A model generated the notes under the pieces. That model worked only from the letters and a program-made list of their open reading frames with translations. It searched no databases and was not told the origin of the DNA. Positions 37,301 to 49,441 of a stretch of 64,000 bases of DNA are shown piece by piece. Both the position numbers and the translations under genes were made by a program. The stretch is from Brachyhypopomus gauderio (lineage: Eukaryota > Chordata > Actinopteri > Gymnotiformes > Hypopomidae), in contig NC_135211.1 in the NCBI RefSeq assembly GCF_052324685.1, forward strand, positions 8,854,914 to 8,918,913. The letters run 5' to 3'. Numbering within the stretch: position 1 is the first letter of the stretch; each line of letters starts with the position of its first letter.

Positions 37301-40300
37301 TAGTTTTTGGCTGATTACTGTAACTTTTCTTGATCTACTGCATCTGTAGCATATGGGCAAAAATTCCCTGGACGTCCATAAAAAGTTCTCTGGACTTCCA
37401 TAAAAAGAGCAGAAAATCTATGTGATATACTCAAAGAAGGGCAGCTATATAGTTGTCAACAGCTCCCTTTAGGCTTCCATTTTACGTTTTTGAGTGATCG
37501 TGGTTTCTCACTCTTAGCTAAGCATAGAAACATACAAAATATTGTCCAAATAGCTACCTATGTGCTGCAGACGTGGTAGAGAATTAGGTTGAAAAACACT
37601 AGCACCTTAAATGGGGTGGGGAGGTGGTGGTGGGTGCTTACACCAAACAGTGCATTCATTAGGGCTGGGTGGCTGAAACCAAGATACAGTATATCAAAAC
37701 TAGTATCAGTACTTGGTATTAGGGTTGAGCAACAGGGGGGGGGGGGGGGGGGATTAAAATTTACATATCAATTTTTTGCGACTCATTGAGGATTCTCAAT
37801 TACGATTTAATTGTTTTTTTATCCTTACATAAAAGAAAACTGAAAAGGACAATTCAAAATGTATTTTTACCTATTAGAATGATTTTTTTTAGAATAGATG
37901 TGGAAAAATAATGACAAGCATAATCTATAGATACTTAAAAAATTTAAATACCCATAACAGACTAAAAGATCATTAGAATACAAAAAATACTCAGTCTCAG
38001 TCATTTTTCCTGGTGTGTGAAATGTACTACAACTACACCATTTGGGTGGGAGGCCAGCTTGTATTTGTGTTTGCGTCATAGCCTATGTGCTGTAATATGT
38101 AAGGTATGGTAAAAATGTCTGTAGCAGCACTATAAATTTGTTACCTTATCCCACGTCTGGCTTTTCAAATCCAGACTTTGGTGCAATTTCCACTTTAGTG
38201 CCAGAGTTGGCATGGCATTACCCACCATGTGGCTTTATTTGAGTTTTTCTGTCTGCACCCTTGTCTCGTGTTTTGTATATCTGCACACTTCACTGTGTAT
38301 GTACAATCTACTTGTGTATGTATACATTGTATACTTATCACTGTTTTCTAATTTACGTGGTTTTGCTTTTTTATTTAAACCATTTTCTGCCCACTTTGTC
38401 TAACTATGGGCAATAACTAAATGAGCACACATTTGCTAAATAAAAGTTACTCATCACTGCATAGGTATCCTGCATCAATTCACTTTATCTTAAAATAAAG
38501 TGATTTCTACCTGAGATTTCACCTATTTTATCTGCAATCTGCTGCTTGTTTTCAATGTTTTATTTTTATTATTTTAATCACACTCAATTGTCACATTTAG
38601 AAAAATCACCACTACTAGGGATTTGGTACTGGTACCAAATTGGTACTTTTGTTGGAGTGTGAATGCTTTTTTTCCACAATACGCAGTTTTTAAACAAAAC
38701 AATATCAAACTTCTTATATGTTTACACGTTTAATATGGTCTTAATTAGCAGTATAACTCCCACCAGCTAGCAATGTTACCTAAAATCTTATGGGATGCAG
38801 CCTATTTTTAAAATGTGAGTGAATTAATTAAAACTTGAAGTTCAATGAAAAAAAAAGTGAGAATCATCAGCCTTTATCAATGGACCACTCAGAATAATAA
38901 GATATGGCTGTTCAGAGATTTCGTCAAAACACAAAAAGGTTCGGACATTCAGTCTGCAGTCCTAGAATTCCATTATATTTTACCCTGACCATCATTCACA
39001 TTCAGGGATACACTAAAATAAACAAAATGAATCAACAAGCTCTGTGAAATAATGAATATTACACAATCATCAATACAAGTAAATGCAAATGCAACAGCTA
39101 CAACAACACAAGACAGACAATATTACAAAGCGAGCGAGTCATGCATGGTTTTACCGGCTCAGGGGGTGGCTTATAGCCCCTTAACTTTTATCCAGAGTAA
39201 GCAGTTGGAAGTAAAGTATGCAACAATGTTCTCACTACACAATCATCAGGTATTAGAATTTTTGATGGACATTTAAAACAAACTTGAGTTCCAAGTTTTT
39301 CTTTCAAGCCTTAATATGCTCAAGATCATAGCATATAGGATAAACACTTTAGATAGGCATCGAGGAAAACTGATATGCTTGATCTTGAATTGCTTATGCC
39401 ATTAAACAGAAAATCATATGAGTTAATATTTACAAGCCTTTTAATTTCAACAATAAACAGGGGTGCATTTCAGCACTGAGGTGGTGGAACTCACCTTCAA
39501 AGACGCCTGGCTGGCAAGTTTTGTTGTCTGTTTCAGAAAAGTAAAAAATGTATGTTTTGATTTTCATTTTAACTGAAATGTTAATACATAATTTATGCAA
39601 AACAGTTCAATCAAATTTCAAATGCATTAACATTTATGCTTATGGGTCATCGGATATACTACACTCTAAAATCAATATCAGCTCTTGAAAACCCAAGCAG
39701 GCCAACCACTAATGGCAAGTCAAGAACAATGACGAAAGTACATACATTGTACTTACATTGTCTTTTGCGACAGCTGCAAACTTACTTGCTCCAACGGTGA
39801 AGCTGTTCCAGCCCTATTTGAAAACCAAAAAATATCAATCTATAAAGAACAGTAGGGATGAATCAACCATAGTGAAGTTTTCAAGAAGCTTTTTTTATTT
39901 TTAAAAAATGGGGTGAAATCATACCGAGTAAATGGAGGACATTGCATTGTTAATGAAATCTTCATCCTTCTTTGGAACATTAGGTGTGTTACCAAATCCC
40001 ACATATCGATTTCCTTGGCTACTTCCACTGCAGGAGTAGATCAATTCAATTACTATGAGATAGGGACTAAATTTCATCATAACACTCTAGCAGATCCTTT
40101 GAGTCATCACTTCATTAGGTACACCTGCTCTATAGCTGTCATTCCACTGCAGATTCTGCCAGACTGTTAAGTCCAAGTTTCAATTTACTACTGCTGGCAC
40201 TATTATTTGTTGTACTCTGTGTGTCTGTCATTATTGGCCTCTTCCATGATGGATACAGTGACCCAAAGGACATGTATTTATACTTTTGTAAACAGAAAAA

Positions 40301-43300
40301 CAAGAAACACAAACAAATAATTAATGCTACTGGAATCACAGACAAACAAAGTTAATATGATTTAGCCTCACAGTACAACTGATGATAAGACTGGCAGCCT
40401 ATAGAATAAGTCCACCTAATATACAGCTGTGGTCAAAATGTTAAAGACCACTTCAATTTTTTTTATTAAATCATCACTACATGGCAGCCATGCCATTCCA
40501 GTCTGTTGAATTCCAAAACAGGTAGACCTACAACTAAGGTACAGATTAGGTTATCACCTTAATTAAATCTTATTTATAAAAGAAAAGTATATAAAACACC
40601 ACAACGGTCATCACCATCCTCCTACATTAGGCCAAATATAATGGCAAAAACCTAACACCTAAAATGCAGATTTTTTTTTTCTATTGAGTATTCCAAAAGA
40701 GTGTAACAGAAACGTATTGAGTGAGGAAAAGTAGGGTTCAATCCTGGCTTTACACTCTTGGATAGTGAGTAACAGGGAGCTTTCATTCTTATTTTCAGTT
40801 CAGCAATTCTTAAGAAAGTTGTCAAACGGCAGACCTTGGCGATAACAAAACTACAGACTGGCAGAGGGTGAAAATGACTCTCCACTGTCTGGGATGACTG
40901 CCAACTCACTCGAACGTCACTCACCAATTAAAGAACGGCATCAAGTGACCCACAAAAAGAATAGGAAATGGCAGTTGGGGTAAACCATACAAGAATGTAT
41001 GGTCAAAACGGGCTCCTAGGTGCAGGGCTGAAATCGTGCAAAGCGACAAAAAAAGGCCCTCATAAATGAGAAGCAAACAAGAGCCACTCTTTGCAAAAGG
41101 CCAAAAGGATTGGAGGCCATAGATGCCTGAATTGACCTAGTCATCTCTGACGAATTTTCAGCTTGACCTTCTTCTTCTTCTTTCGGCAATTCCCATTTAG
41201 GGGTCGCCACAGCGGATCAAACTCCTCCATCTGGCCCTGTCCCGAGTGTCCTCCACTGACACACCAACCACTCTCATATCCTCTACCACTGCATACATAA
41301 ACCTCCTCTTAGGTCTACCTTTCCTCCTCTTGCCTGGAAGTTCCATCCTCAAGACCCTCCTACCAATATACCTCTCCTCCCTCCTCTGTACATGTCCAAA
41401 CCATCTCAATCTTGCTTCTCTAACTTTATCTCCAAAACATGCTACATGTGCTGATCCTCTAATTAACTCATTTCTGATCTTATCCTTCCTCGTCACTCCA
41501 AATGAGAATCTCAACATCTTCATCTCAGACACCTCCATCTCCCTCACCTGTCTCTTTGTCAGTCCCACCGTCTCCAGTCCATACAACATAGCAGGTCTCA
41601 CTACTGTCCTATAAATCTTTCCTTTCATTCTAGCCGACACCCTTCTATCACAGATCACCCCAGACACTTTATGACATCCACACCACCCTACCTGCACTCA
41701 CTTCTTTACCTCTCTTTCACTTCCTCCATTACTCTGTACCCTCGGCCCTAAGTAGGTAAACTCGTCAACCTTCAATTTTCAGCTTGACCGAACACTATAT
41801 TTTTATGACTATCCTAAATACAATTTTTGGGCCCCGGACATTTGACAATAATCAACAGTATATTTGAGATTAAGACATTGAATGTTTCAATGTCCACCAA
41901 ATTATATTTGCCATAACAGGTTTATTAACAGTGTGCTTTAGCACTAATATTAATAAAACATACTTAATTACTAAAAAAAAGTTGCAATACAGTATCTGCT
42001 AGGTCTGTACCCTCCTCTTAATACAAAGAAAATAAATAATAGACGCACATATAACCATAGACAGACATACAATTTAAGAACAACAGCAAGTGGTATCAGC
42101 TGAGTTAGTGCTCTTATAGAAAAGTAACAACTTTGTATTCGTGAACATGAACCTTATTTGTATATTTAGATGACCACCGAGCTACCACTTTAGCTCACTA
42201 GCTAAATGTACTGATAGAATTTTAGTACTCTTCACCGGCTTGGTATATGACTTGGTCAAATGAGTCATGACTGCTTCTCTGCTACCTTTAGTTTTAGAGG
42301 AGAAACATTTGATGGCCAAGCCAAAACCACCCCCCCCCAAGAAAAATATCACTACCTATCGAATGAATGAATGAATATCCAAATATAATAATATTTGGGT
42401 CTATCCCTAAATAGTTTATTATTTGGAAATAGACAAAAATGTGTGTAGGTTATAGTAAAAAATAAAAACAGAGATACTGAATTTTGCAGTGGTCTATTTT
42501 TTTTCCAGAGCTGTAGACTGTGACACATAATGCAACTTGATCTGCTTATGTGCATGTTGAAGGATCCTATAGATACCATGAATACAAATTATCAAACGCA
42601 CCTTTGGTAAGAGTTGACATCGTCACTGAGCCAGTCTTCAAACACAGTGTCAGAGTGTGAAGAATTCTGTCCCAGACCAGCTGTGCTTCTGCAACAACAT
42701 TTTTCCACATGATGGTAAATGTATATATAAGATGTATGCAGCTCTGAAATGTATGCAGCTTTGATGCACACTTTAATATTTCAACATCTTAGACTAATCA
42801 TAGTAAAAAACATATGCAGAAACCCACAAGTGTGAAACTATAGTACTTCATAAAAGGCCAAAGTACCTAGTAAACTTAGATTTCATTTCTTAAATAGTTT
42901 ATGTAGATAATGTTAGTGCATTACAATGAGATACATTTCATTTACATGTGCTGTAGCATAAAATCAGTGCTGAGACACTACACTGGGTAAACTATAAATG
43001 TAATGATTGACTTGCCGATGAGCAGTAGAGAGTCCAGTCTTTGGCTGAGGAGGAGCCCAGTCTTTAGCAGGCGAGTTTTCAATAGACCATTCTTTCCCCT
43101 CTGCTAGAGTAGCAACCTAAGCACAGAATCCACACCTAAATGTCGCATAATGCTTAGAAATCTTTTACATACGAGGAGGTTTTGTGTGTCCGAGTACATT
43201 TACACAAGTACCTACCTTGTCCCTAAAAAGAGCAGCAGCCCTGCTGTTGTATTTTTCTTGTAAGGTCCAGTTGGAATCATAGTCATCCTGGAGCTCCAAA

Positions 43301-43867
43301 AATAACTGAAATTTCTCATTTCCCCCAACCTTCATCTTATCTAGTTCTATATCCTTCCATTTGTCCATTGAAACAGACCTCACAAAGCTATAAAAGAAAT
43401 TGGGTGGGTGTAAGAAAGGCTCAAACTGTAAAAATGAAAAATATAAATATACAAACATCCCACAAACACACATGTATATAAAGCACTGAAGAACTTGCAT
43501 GGCTGATGAAGGACTTTTGTCTGAAAACATAGTTCTTTGTTCTTTCATAGAGCCTTGTGTACTATGCTGGCTAAGACACAAAGTGGTAAGTGTGCAGTAA
43601 ATAAACTTACCTTAGGTGGACCCCAAGGCCCCTATGTTTTCCAGAGCATTCCAGACAAATCCATATCCCATAGGTCACACTCACCCATTGGGGATTGAAT
43701 GCACCACATTCAAAACAAACCTAAAACGGCAGAAATCATGGTTTGACAGTAGTACTCACCTGGCACCTGTGTGAAATTCTAATAGAAACAAACTAATTAA
43801 TACACACATTATTTCCATTATGGGTCCGAACTTCTTTCAGAACACGTCTTGTCCTAGGGCTGGCCAT
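34321..43867 (-). CDS. arfgap1: ADP-ribosylation factor GTPase-activating protein 1
   Basis: Activates GTP hydrolysis on Arf1 at the Golgi, driving COPI coat release. Coding exons (minus): 43867-43808, 43720-43611, 43387-43216, 43116-43016, 42688-42602, 40027-39925, 39813-39757, 39527-39495, 36660-36604, 35399-35340, 34849-34773, 34648-34321; phases agree throughout and give 414 aa (human protein about 406). Start [14 protein letters not shown] is the family start. The ArfGAP zinc finger has C22, C25, C42 and C45 (C-x2-C-x16-C-x2-C) and the arginine finger R50. Residues 201-230 ([16 protein letters not shown]) form the ALPS membrane-curvature sensor; a second ALPS-like part is near 266-300. 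The tail has repeated SSDSW/WDNW motifs and ends LWDNADW, the COPI-binding aromatic type. The exon ending at 43016 uses a GC donor. Introns contain transposons. Well-conserved ends suggest a working gene. Confidence 0.95.
37735..37752. repeat. (G)18 run in an arfgap1 intron
   Basis: Eighteen consecutive G; a potential G-quadruplex and a likely sequencing or assembly error point. Confidence 0.9.
40103..40425. repeat. Possible small inverted-repeat element
   Basis: CATTAGGTACACCTGCT near the left and AAGTCCACCTAATATA near the right are roughly inverted. ATTAGGTACACCT is a common fish repeat start. Ends imperfect, no duplication seen. Confidence 0.35.
41169..41773 (-). mobile_element. 5'-truncated RTE-type LINE with 16-bp target duplication
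   Basis: Flanked by AATTTTCAGCTTGACC on both sides (41153-41168 and 41774-41789), an exact 16-base duplication. Minus-strand text [18 protein letters not shown], then [23 protein letters not shown] and RGRPKRR-like text is the C-terminal end of an RTE-clade reverse transcriptase. It ends in a (GAA)n tail on the minus strand next to the left duplication, as RTE elements do. Only the last 600 bases were copied, the usual 5' truncation. Confidence 0.9.
41197..41697 (-). pseudogene. RTE LINE reverse transcriptase, C-terminal fragment
   Basis: Open frame of 166 codons from 41697, lacking the catalytic YADD block that lies upstream in full elements. Ends [11 protein letters not shown] followed by a stop, typical for the family. 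No independent function is expected. The frame is still intact, which suggests a fairly recent insertion. Confidence 0.85.
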
Positions 43868-44451
43868 TTTGTCTGTAAAGTAGAGTTAATAGTTCTCTTT
43901 ATAAATATATAAATTTTTTCTGTGTCTAATTTTTACATTTACATATTACATTTATTAAATGCATACAATGTCACTAATAATGTTTCATTATAAAAAGAGA
44001 TAAAAGGGATACCGACATTACCGGAGTACTTAACTCTCAATAAAGATGGCACTTTGCCTAATTTTGCCACACTTTCTAATGGTAATTCTGGTTTGAAAGC
44101 ATAAAGAAGTTCCATGAGCACAAAAGCAGCCAACTAGTAAACCTGAGTTTCAAATTACATACTTCCTTCACGATTTCAAAGTCTGACAACATTAGGATCT
44201 AGCTACTGACTTCGTTTTTTCTGACTTCTATATTTAGCAATGATTTCTTACGTTTCTTTGAAACCCCTTCGTAACTGTATACAAATCGCAAATACAGCTA
44301 GCTAAGCAGTCATCGTCTTTTGGTGAAGACGAAAAACTGACAGCATTGTTTAAATAAACGAAAAAAAGAAAAAACGATTAATTATATTTAATAATTGACA
44401 GAGGATTTACACAATAACAGAAAATGAACAAAGCTCGTCGGTTTAACTTAC

Positions 44452-44547
44452 GTCTTAAAGAAAAGACTGTTTCTCCGATCAACCTGTGGAGGACTTAGAA
44501 GCCAAAGGAAGGTGGCTTATCCTGCTGATGCCGGGCTTGACTACTGA
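44452..44547 (-). other. arfgap1: Probable arfgap1 non-coding 5' exon (second)
   Basis: Minus strand: acceptor CGTTTTGTTTCAG and donor AAGAC|GTAAGT enclose 96 bases without a start codon leading into the CDS. It lies directly upstream of the first coding exon. Inferred from splice signals only. Confidence 0.45.
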
Positions 44548-44903
44548 CTGAAACAAAACGTCAAAACGTAGGTAATCGATAGCTATCTATCCAATCATCT
44601 AATTAGAGACAATAATTCCGGTTTCCTGATCCAGAGATCTAAACATGACAAACATCAAACCCAGTTAGCTAGCTGGTAACCAGCCACATCACCGGTATAA
44701 TACAACCAGAAGAGCGGGGTGTACTACAACAGCCAAGCCGACCTTCCCAACACAGACGACGGGTAGAAAGGACTGATCATCGAGGAACTAAGCAACTAGC
44801 GTAGCTAAACCAAAATGATCTCGTAAGTTGTTCCAAGTGCAAAGAATACAAAAACCCCAAACAGGTTAGCCATCGGCTAGCTGTAGTGTTAGCATACACG
44901 TAC

Positions 44904-45090
44904 CTGACCGGGAATGCCGACGTTTAGCTCGCTGCTCACCGCTTTTCTGAGATATTACTAGCTTGTGATTGATAAGCGTCAAGAGTGATAAGTGGTCTGA
45001 TCAAAATCTCGCTAGACCAGTAACTACAATTATTTGGTGTTTACTGCTTATGTGCTAAACGGATCTAGTTTCACGCCAGTCTTAGTATAT
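44904..45090 (-). promoter_or_regulatory. arfgap1: Probable arfgap1 first exon and promoter area
   Basis: A strong minus-strand donor, GGTCAG|GTACGTG, lies at 44904. Upstream sequence to about 45090 is the likely first exon and core promoter. No TATA box is evident, as usual for a housekeeping gene. The start site is not determinable. Confidence 0.4.
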
Positions 45091-45494
45091 AATACTTTTT
45101 GGCCCTAAGCAGCCATGATCCGTGACTTCACGTACGTAAGGACGAGTGAGTTGCTACGTTGGCAATGCAAGGCATTTCGGGAGAGCCCTTTGACGTCATC
45201 ACCGACGGGGAGGCGCGTTCATACCAGAGACCGTACAGTCGCTTGTTCATACCAATAGCGGGACTCGACGAGAAAGCGTTACTTCATATTACACGCCGGT
45301 GGTGGATTATTCTAGCCTTAACAGACAACTCTGCTATTTTGTATATATAAAATTATATTTGTGTGTGTGTATGTATGTATGTATGTATATATTACTATTA
45401 TTGTTATTATTATTACTGTTAAGCCCACATAAATCCACAATAATTAATTGTAATAATCTAATATATAATATTACATAAGAATAATTTTATATAT
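45091..45494. other. Upstream flank of arfgap1
   Basis: GC-richer to about 45260, then AT-rich with short (TATG)n and ATT repeats. No coding sequence supported. Confidence 0.4.
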
Positions 45495-46192
45495 TGTTAC
45501 GACTACTCTAGGCTATAGCCCTAACAGAGAGTGAGTATGATATGGAAAAGAGGGAGTGAGATAGATATGAATGAAATGACGAATTTATTCAAAGTATGGC
45601 CAAGGGATGTAACTCCAGGACACGACACAATGCTCAAAATAACAAACAAAAACGTCTCTAACCAAAATAATATCAACTACCTAACCTGATGCGATTTAAA
45701 GAAACGAAAGTAAATAACAATAACCTACCCTAACTACCTATGACAAAACAAAGAGAACAGTATAACCAAAAGAGCGTCGTGTCCTTTCTTCCCGTCTGGG
45801 CCGAACTAACAAGCAGGATATTTATACTTATACACTATTTACATATATATACACATACATTATATACATAAACACATACAATATATATACCAGCTACCAA
45901 GACCAAAAGGGGCAAATCCAGACTCAAGTTCAGGGACGAAATAATACAAAGTCAAATACCAGAAAACCAACTTAACAATCGAACGCTACTATCACACACC
46001 AAAAGCCTATGTGGAGAAAGATCTCGTCCTGCTAATTCGTCGGTCTTTTAAAGGTGGGACTTCGGGTCTTGGGCGGTGAACAGCCAATCCACAACAACCA
46101 GGAAGAGGGAGAGTGACATGGTTGGAGGAGACACGCGGCTGGACCTGTAGCGTCAGATACCAGCAACGCAGCGACCAGCAGTGGTCGTAACA
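45495..46192 (-). mobile_element. Solo LTR, about 698 bp, distinct family
   Basis: Perfect inverted ends TGTTACGAC and GTCGTAACA. Flanks are TA-rich, so the duplication (TATAT/ATATA) cannot be read clearly. On the minus strand a TATA-like TTTAAAAGACC and an AATAAA (TGAATAAATTCG) lie in the right order for an LTR promoter and poly(A) site, which sets the orientation. Internal sequence does not match the 53.5-kb LTRs. Confidence 0.7.
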
Positions 46193-46904
46193 ATATATAT
46201 ATTACCCAAGTAATTACTAAAAGTCAGTTTTTGAGATGGGATTTCTTAATACAGGGAGTGCGTTAGACCAGGGGCTCATCTCCTGTTTCCAAAATGCATC
46301 AATGACTGCTTGAGGAAGCTGTTCTACTTTGATACTTGAAGAAAAAAAACATGCTCAATAAAATGTAGGCTACTCGTGTTCAACAGTTTATTGATTTAAA
46401 CATGAATTTGTAAGCCTACATATTGTACTACATTAAAGGGGGTTGATAACATGTTTATTCAGCTAAACATGATATTTGAAATGTAAGCCAACATTTAGTA
46501 CATTTAACCTCACGGACGTAATTTGGGGGGGACTTTTTCAAAAGCCGGTTTTGGTCCTCTGCAATTTTAACGGTTAAAAAGAAATATTTAAATAGCGACA
46601 AATCTAGCGCTGGGACCATGCAGAAAACGACCGCTCCGAGCTCCCCTCCGGTAACACTTTACGCTCCTAAAAATGAATTTTCCATGAAGCAAACCTGGCG
46701 ACTTCGTGGCTGCATCCATATAAACACACGAAGTTTACTGTGCAATTTGGTTAGGAATACAGCCGAGCTAAACTATCAAGTTGAAAGTCATCATAATTTG
46801 CTTACCCATTTTGACCCAGTTCCCAACCCAACTTTAAGAATAGACTAACGGCGATAACGCCCGATAAGAGTATCAAATTAACGAACGCCGTTAACGGCCA
46901 ACCA
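46193..46904. other. No gene recognised
   Basis: AT-rich sequence. The open frame at 46618-46848 has no motif. Confidence 0.35.
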
Positions 46905-47165
46905 GCGGGTCTGTTGTCCCGGGCCCCATGGCCAGGGGGGCCCATCAAAGAGCCCAGCAATTTATTTTTTATTTAAAGTCTATAATTTTAAATAATCTTG
47001 AAATCTTTCATTAACATAAAATTCTGTACTCAAAAAAAGCTCAATGGCTAAAAATATATGTTTTTTACCTATCTGCATATTTTCCATTAAGTGCATACAC
47101 CCCCGCCTCCCACTGAAAAATGGTTTGATCCAGCACCGACCGTATCCGGCTGGTACCCGCCCAAC
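46905..47165. repeat. 260-bp interspersed repeat (copy 2)
   Basis: Same family and orientation as 1897-2170, beginning GGGTCTGTTGTCCCGGGCCCC and ending CAGCACCGACCGTATCCGG. Differs by a few substitutions and small indels. Confidence 0.8.
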
Positions 47166-48150
47166 AGCGGGAAATACAGTGGTGGATAGTTAAAGTAAAT
47201 ACAGAAATCTGGAGCCCAGAAAAGAAAGGAAAAACATTTACCTGACGAATTTTAATTTTGCATTGTGTTTCAGGTTTGAAAAGTGCTAAAGTAGGCTAAA
47301 GTACTTGAAAATACTTGAAACTGTAACTACTTCGTTTCACAAGCTGTTTGACTGAATAGTTCTCTTGTATTACGTTAACAAATACGAGCCTCTTGTAATT
47401 CCAGGACGAAACATGAGAGAACGTGAAGACGTTAAGATTGGGCGTTTTGAAAATAAACAACAAACAAATAATGTGATTAAAAAAGCGAACTATTTCGAGT
47501 ATATGTATAAATATTTAACTTAATTAAGTTTAACGTTCTGTGAAATATTGAAATGGACCTTTAAAGTGACGTACAAGTGCTTTAATTCCACCTTATAGAG
47601 GTGTACGAGCCCTGCAAACACGACTTTGTTCATTGCGCTGAAGCGCAGAGCGCGAAGTTACAAAATTCGAGAGGTGCAGGACCTTGCGAATCGACGGGCA
47701 CGTAATTTTCGCCGCGCGGACCCTTGCGCCACTCGTGACGCGTCAAGTATAGACCAGTCAGCTGTCGGAAATTCAAATGATATAAGCGGGGGGGGGGGGG
47801 CACATGAAACTTTCTTGTCTCGGGCCCCAGCAAGGCTGTCAACGGGCCTGTATATATACACACCATTAAACCTGAGCCCGCTACACACTCTCTCCCTCCC
47901 CCCCCCCCCCAAATTTTTTTTCCTCTCCTAATAAACTGCACTAAAGAATAAAGGAAAAACCGAGATGACAGTATAGCTTTAGAAATGCATTCAAATAACA
48001 TTTGTACTAGATAACTTGTTAAGCAAAATAAGTTTCCAAACAAAATAAGGTTTCACAGCTCCGTGGTTCTCGCAGGCGGAATATGTAAATGAGGACGTCA
48101 AAGGGCCGAATCGAAACTAGCTAGCGGCGGTAGGCTAACGGCAGCTAGCG
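47166..48150. other. GC-variable spacer with poly-G and poly-C runs
   Basis: Homopolymer runs near 47790 (G) and 47899 (C). Overlapping open frames on both strands are driven by these runs and GC-rich sequence; none looks like a protein. Confidence 0.4.
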
Positions 48151-48345
48151 TCGCCACAGCGGGCGGAAATTATCATACAGTTAAGCCCGCCCACTAAGAG
48201 GGAAGATATGATTGGTCAATTTTATTGTCATTTGAAACTGGTATTGCGCTGAATTATAACTGCCTGGCCCTCTGTAAACGAACAGCGGGCATCACAGTCC
48301 TGATAGGGGGAGACACAGGCTCACAGGCTTCCACTTAACCCCTCA
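48150..48345 (-). repeat. Interspersed repeat, inverted partner of 62520-62740
   Basis: Contains CATACAGTTAAGCCCGCCCA, CTGCCTGGCCCTCTGTAAAC and CACAGGCTTCCACTTAACC. Reverse-complemented, it follows 62520-62740 over its whole length, apart from a short stretch missing here. Confidence 0.75.
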
Positions 48346-48530
48346 CCTTCCAACACAGATTGAATAGACACGGTTGAATATTTTATTTGCTTATATTTTT
48401 GTAATTGTTTAGATGTCGATTGTAAAACTGTAAGTAGATAAAATAAAATTGGATAATTATATATATAATGTTTTAAGAATATTTTAGGCCCTCAGAGAGG
48501 GCGTAGAGGACCCTGACGGTTCCCCACTGA

Positions 48531-48534
48531 TACA

Positions 48535-48581
<47 letters not shown>
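48531..48581. repeat. (CA)n microsatellite
   Basis: About 25 CA units with one early interruption, directly abutting the Tc1 left end. Confidence 0.9.
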
Positions 48582-48583
<2 letters not shown>

Positions 48584-49441
48584 CCGTTCAAAAGTGCACT
48601 TTTTTCGTACCATTCGTACCGTACGATCAAGCTGCTCCCACAACAGCTCAATGGGGTTGAGATCTGGTGCCTGCGCTGGCCACTCCATTACCGATAAAAC
48701 ACCAGCTGCCTGCTTCTTCTCTAAATAGTTTGTGCATAATTTGGAGGTGTGCTTTGGGTCATTGTCCTGTTGCAGGATGAAATTGGCTCCAATCAAGCGC
48801 TGTCCACAGGGTACGGCATGGTGTTGCAAAATGGAGTGATAGCCTTCCTTATTCAAAATCCCTTTTACCTTGTTCAAATCTCCCACTTTACCAGGACCAA
48901 AGCAACCCCAGACCATCACATTACCTCCACCATGTTTGACAGATGGTGTCAGGCACTCTTCCAGCATCTTTTCAGTTGTTCTGCGTCTCACAAATGTTCG
49001 TCTGTGTGATCCAAACACCTCAAACTTTGATTCACCTGTCCATAACACTTTTTTCCAATCTTCCTCTGTCCAATGTCTGTGTTCTTTTGCCCATATTAAT
49101 CTTTTTCTTTTATTAGCCAGATATGGCTTTTTCTTTGCCACTCTGCCTTGAAGGCCAGCATCCCGGAGTCGCCTCTTCACTGTAGACATTGACACTGGCG
49201 TTTTGCGGATACTATTTAATGAAGCTGCCAGTTGCTCAGTTGTGCAGCGGGGCCTTCCACTTCTCCTTCTACTCTGGTTAGAGCCTGTCTGTGCTCTCCT
49301 CTGAAGGGAGTAGTACACACCATTGTAGGAAATCTTCAGTTTCTTGGCAATGTCTCGCATGGAATAGACTTCATTTCTCAGAACAAGAATAGAATGTCGA
49401 GTTTCAATTGAAAGGCCATTTTGTGAGTTTAATCGAACCAA
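48581..49441 (-). pseudogene. Tc1 transposase, long ORF with lost catalytic aspartate
   Basis: 286 codons, family length about 340. N-terminal paired-like helix-turn-helix part (STVKRRLRDAGLQGRVA; GRPRCTT) is shortened between the two DNA-binding halves. The catalytic core has WTGESKFEVFG where active relatives have Asp at the Gly position (first D of DD34E). The second Asp is present in LQQDNDPKHTS and the Glu in APDLNPIELLWE. The C-terminus ends early and oddly (DRTVRMVRKKC) by joining into the terminal repeat. The frame is open, so the loss is recent, but the missing Asp and truncation mean it should not cut DNA. Confidence 0.85.

Larger units (their letters stand above)
40423..42527. mobile_element. 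Degenerate Tc1-like element in an arfgap1 intron
   Basis: Left end ACAGCTGTGGTCAAAATG and right end CCAGAGCTGTAG (complement CTACAGCTCTGG) with AGACCACT-type continuations on both sides (AAAGACCACTTCAA; complement TAGACCACTGCAAA). This is the end type of a widespread fish Tc1 family. No transposase motif is readable with confidence. A 605-bp RTE LINE piece (41169-41773) is inserted in it. Confidence 0.55.

Noticed and set aside
41246..41614. 122-codon plus-strand ORF in the arfgap1 intron
   Set aside because: Antisense shadow of the RTE reverse transcriptase frame.
47626..48043. Overlapping ORFs on both strands near 47.7 kb
   Set aside because: Caused by poly-G and poly-C runs and GC-rich sequence; no protein features.
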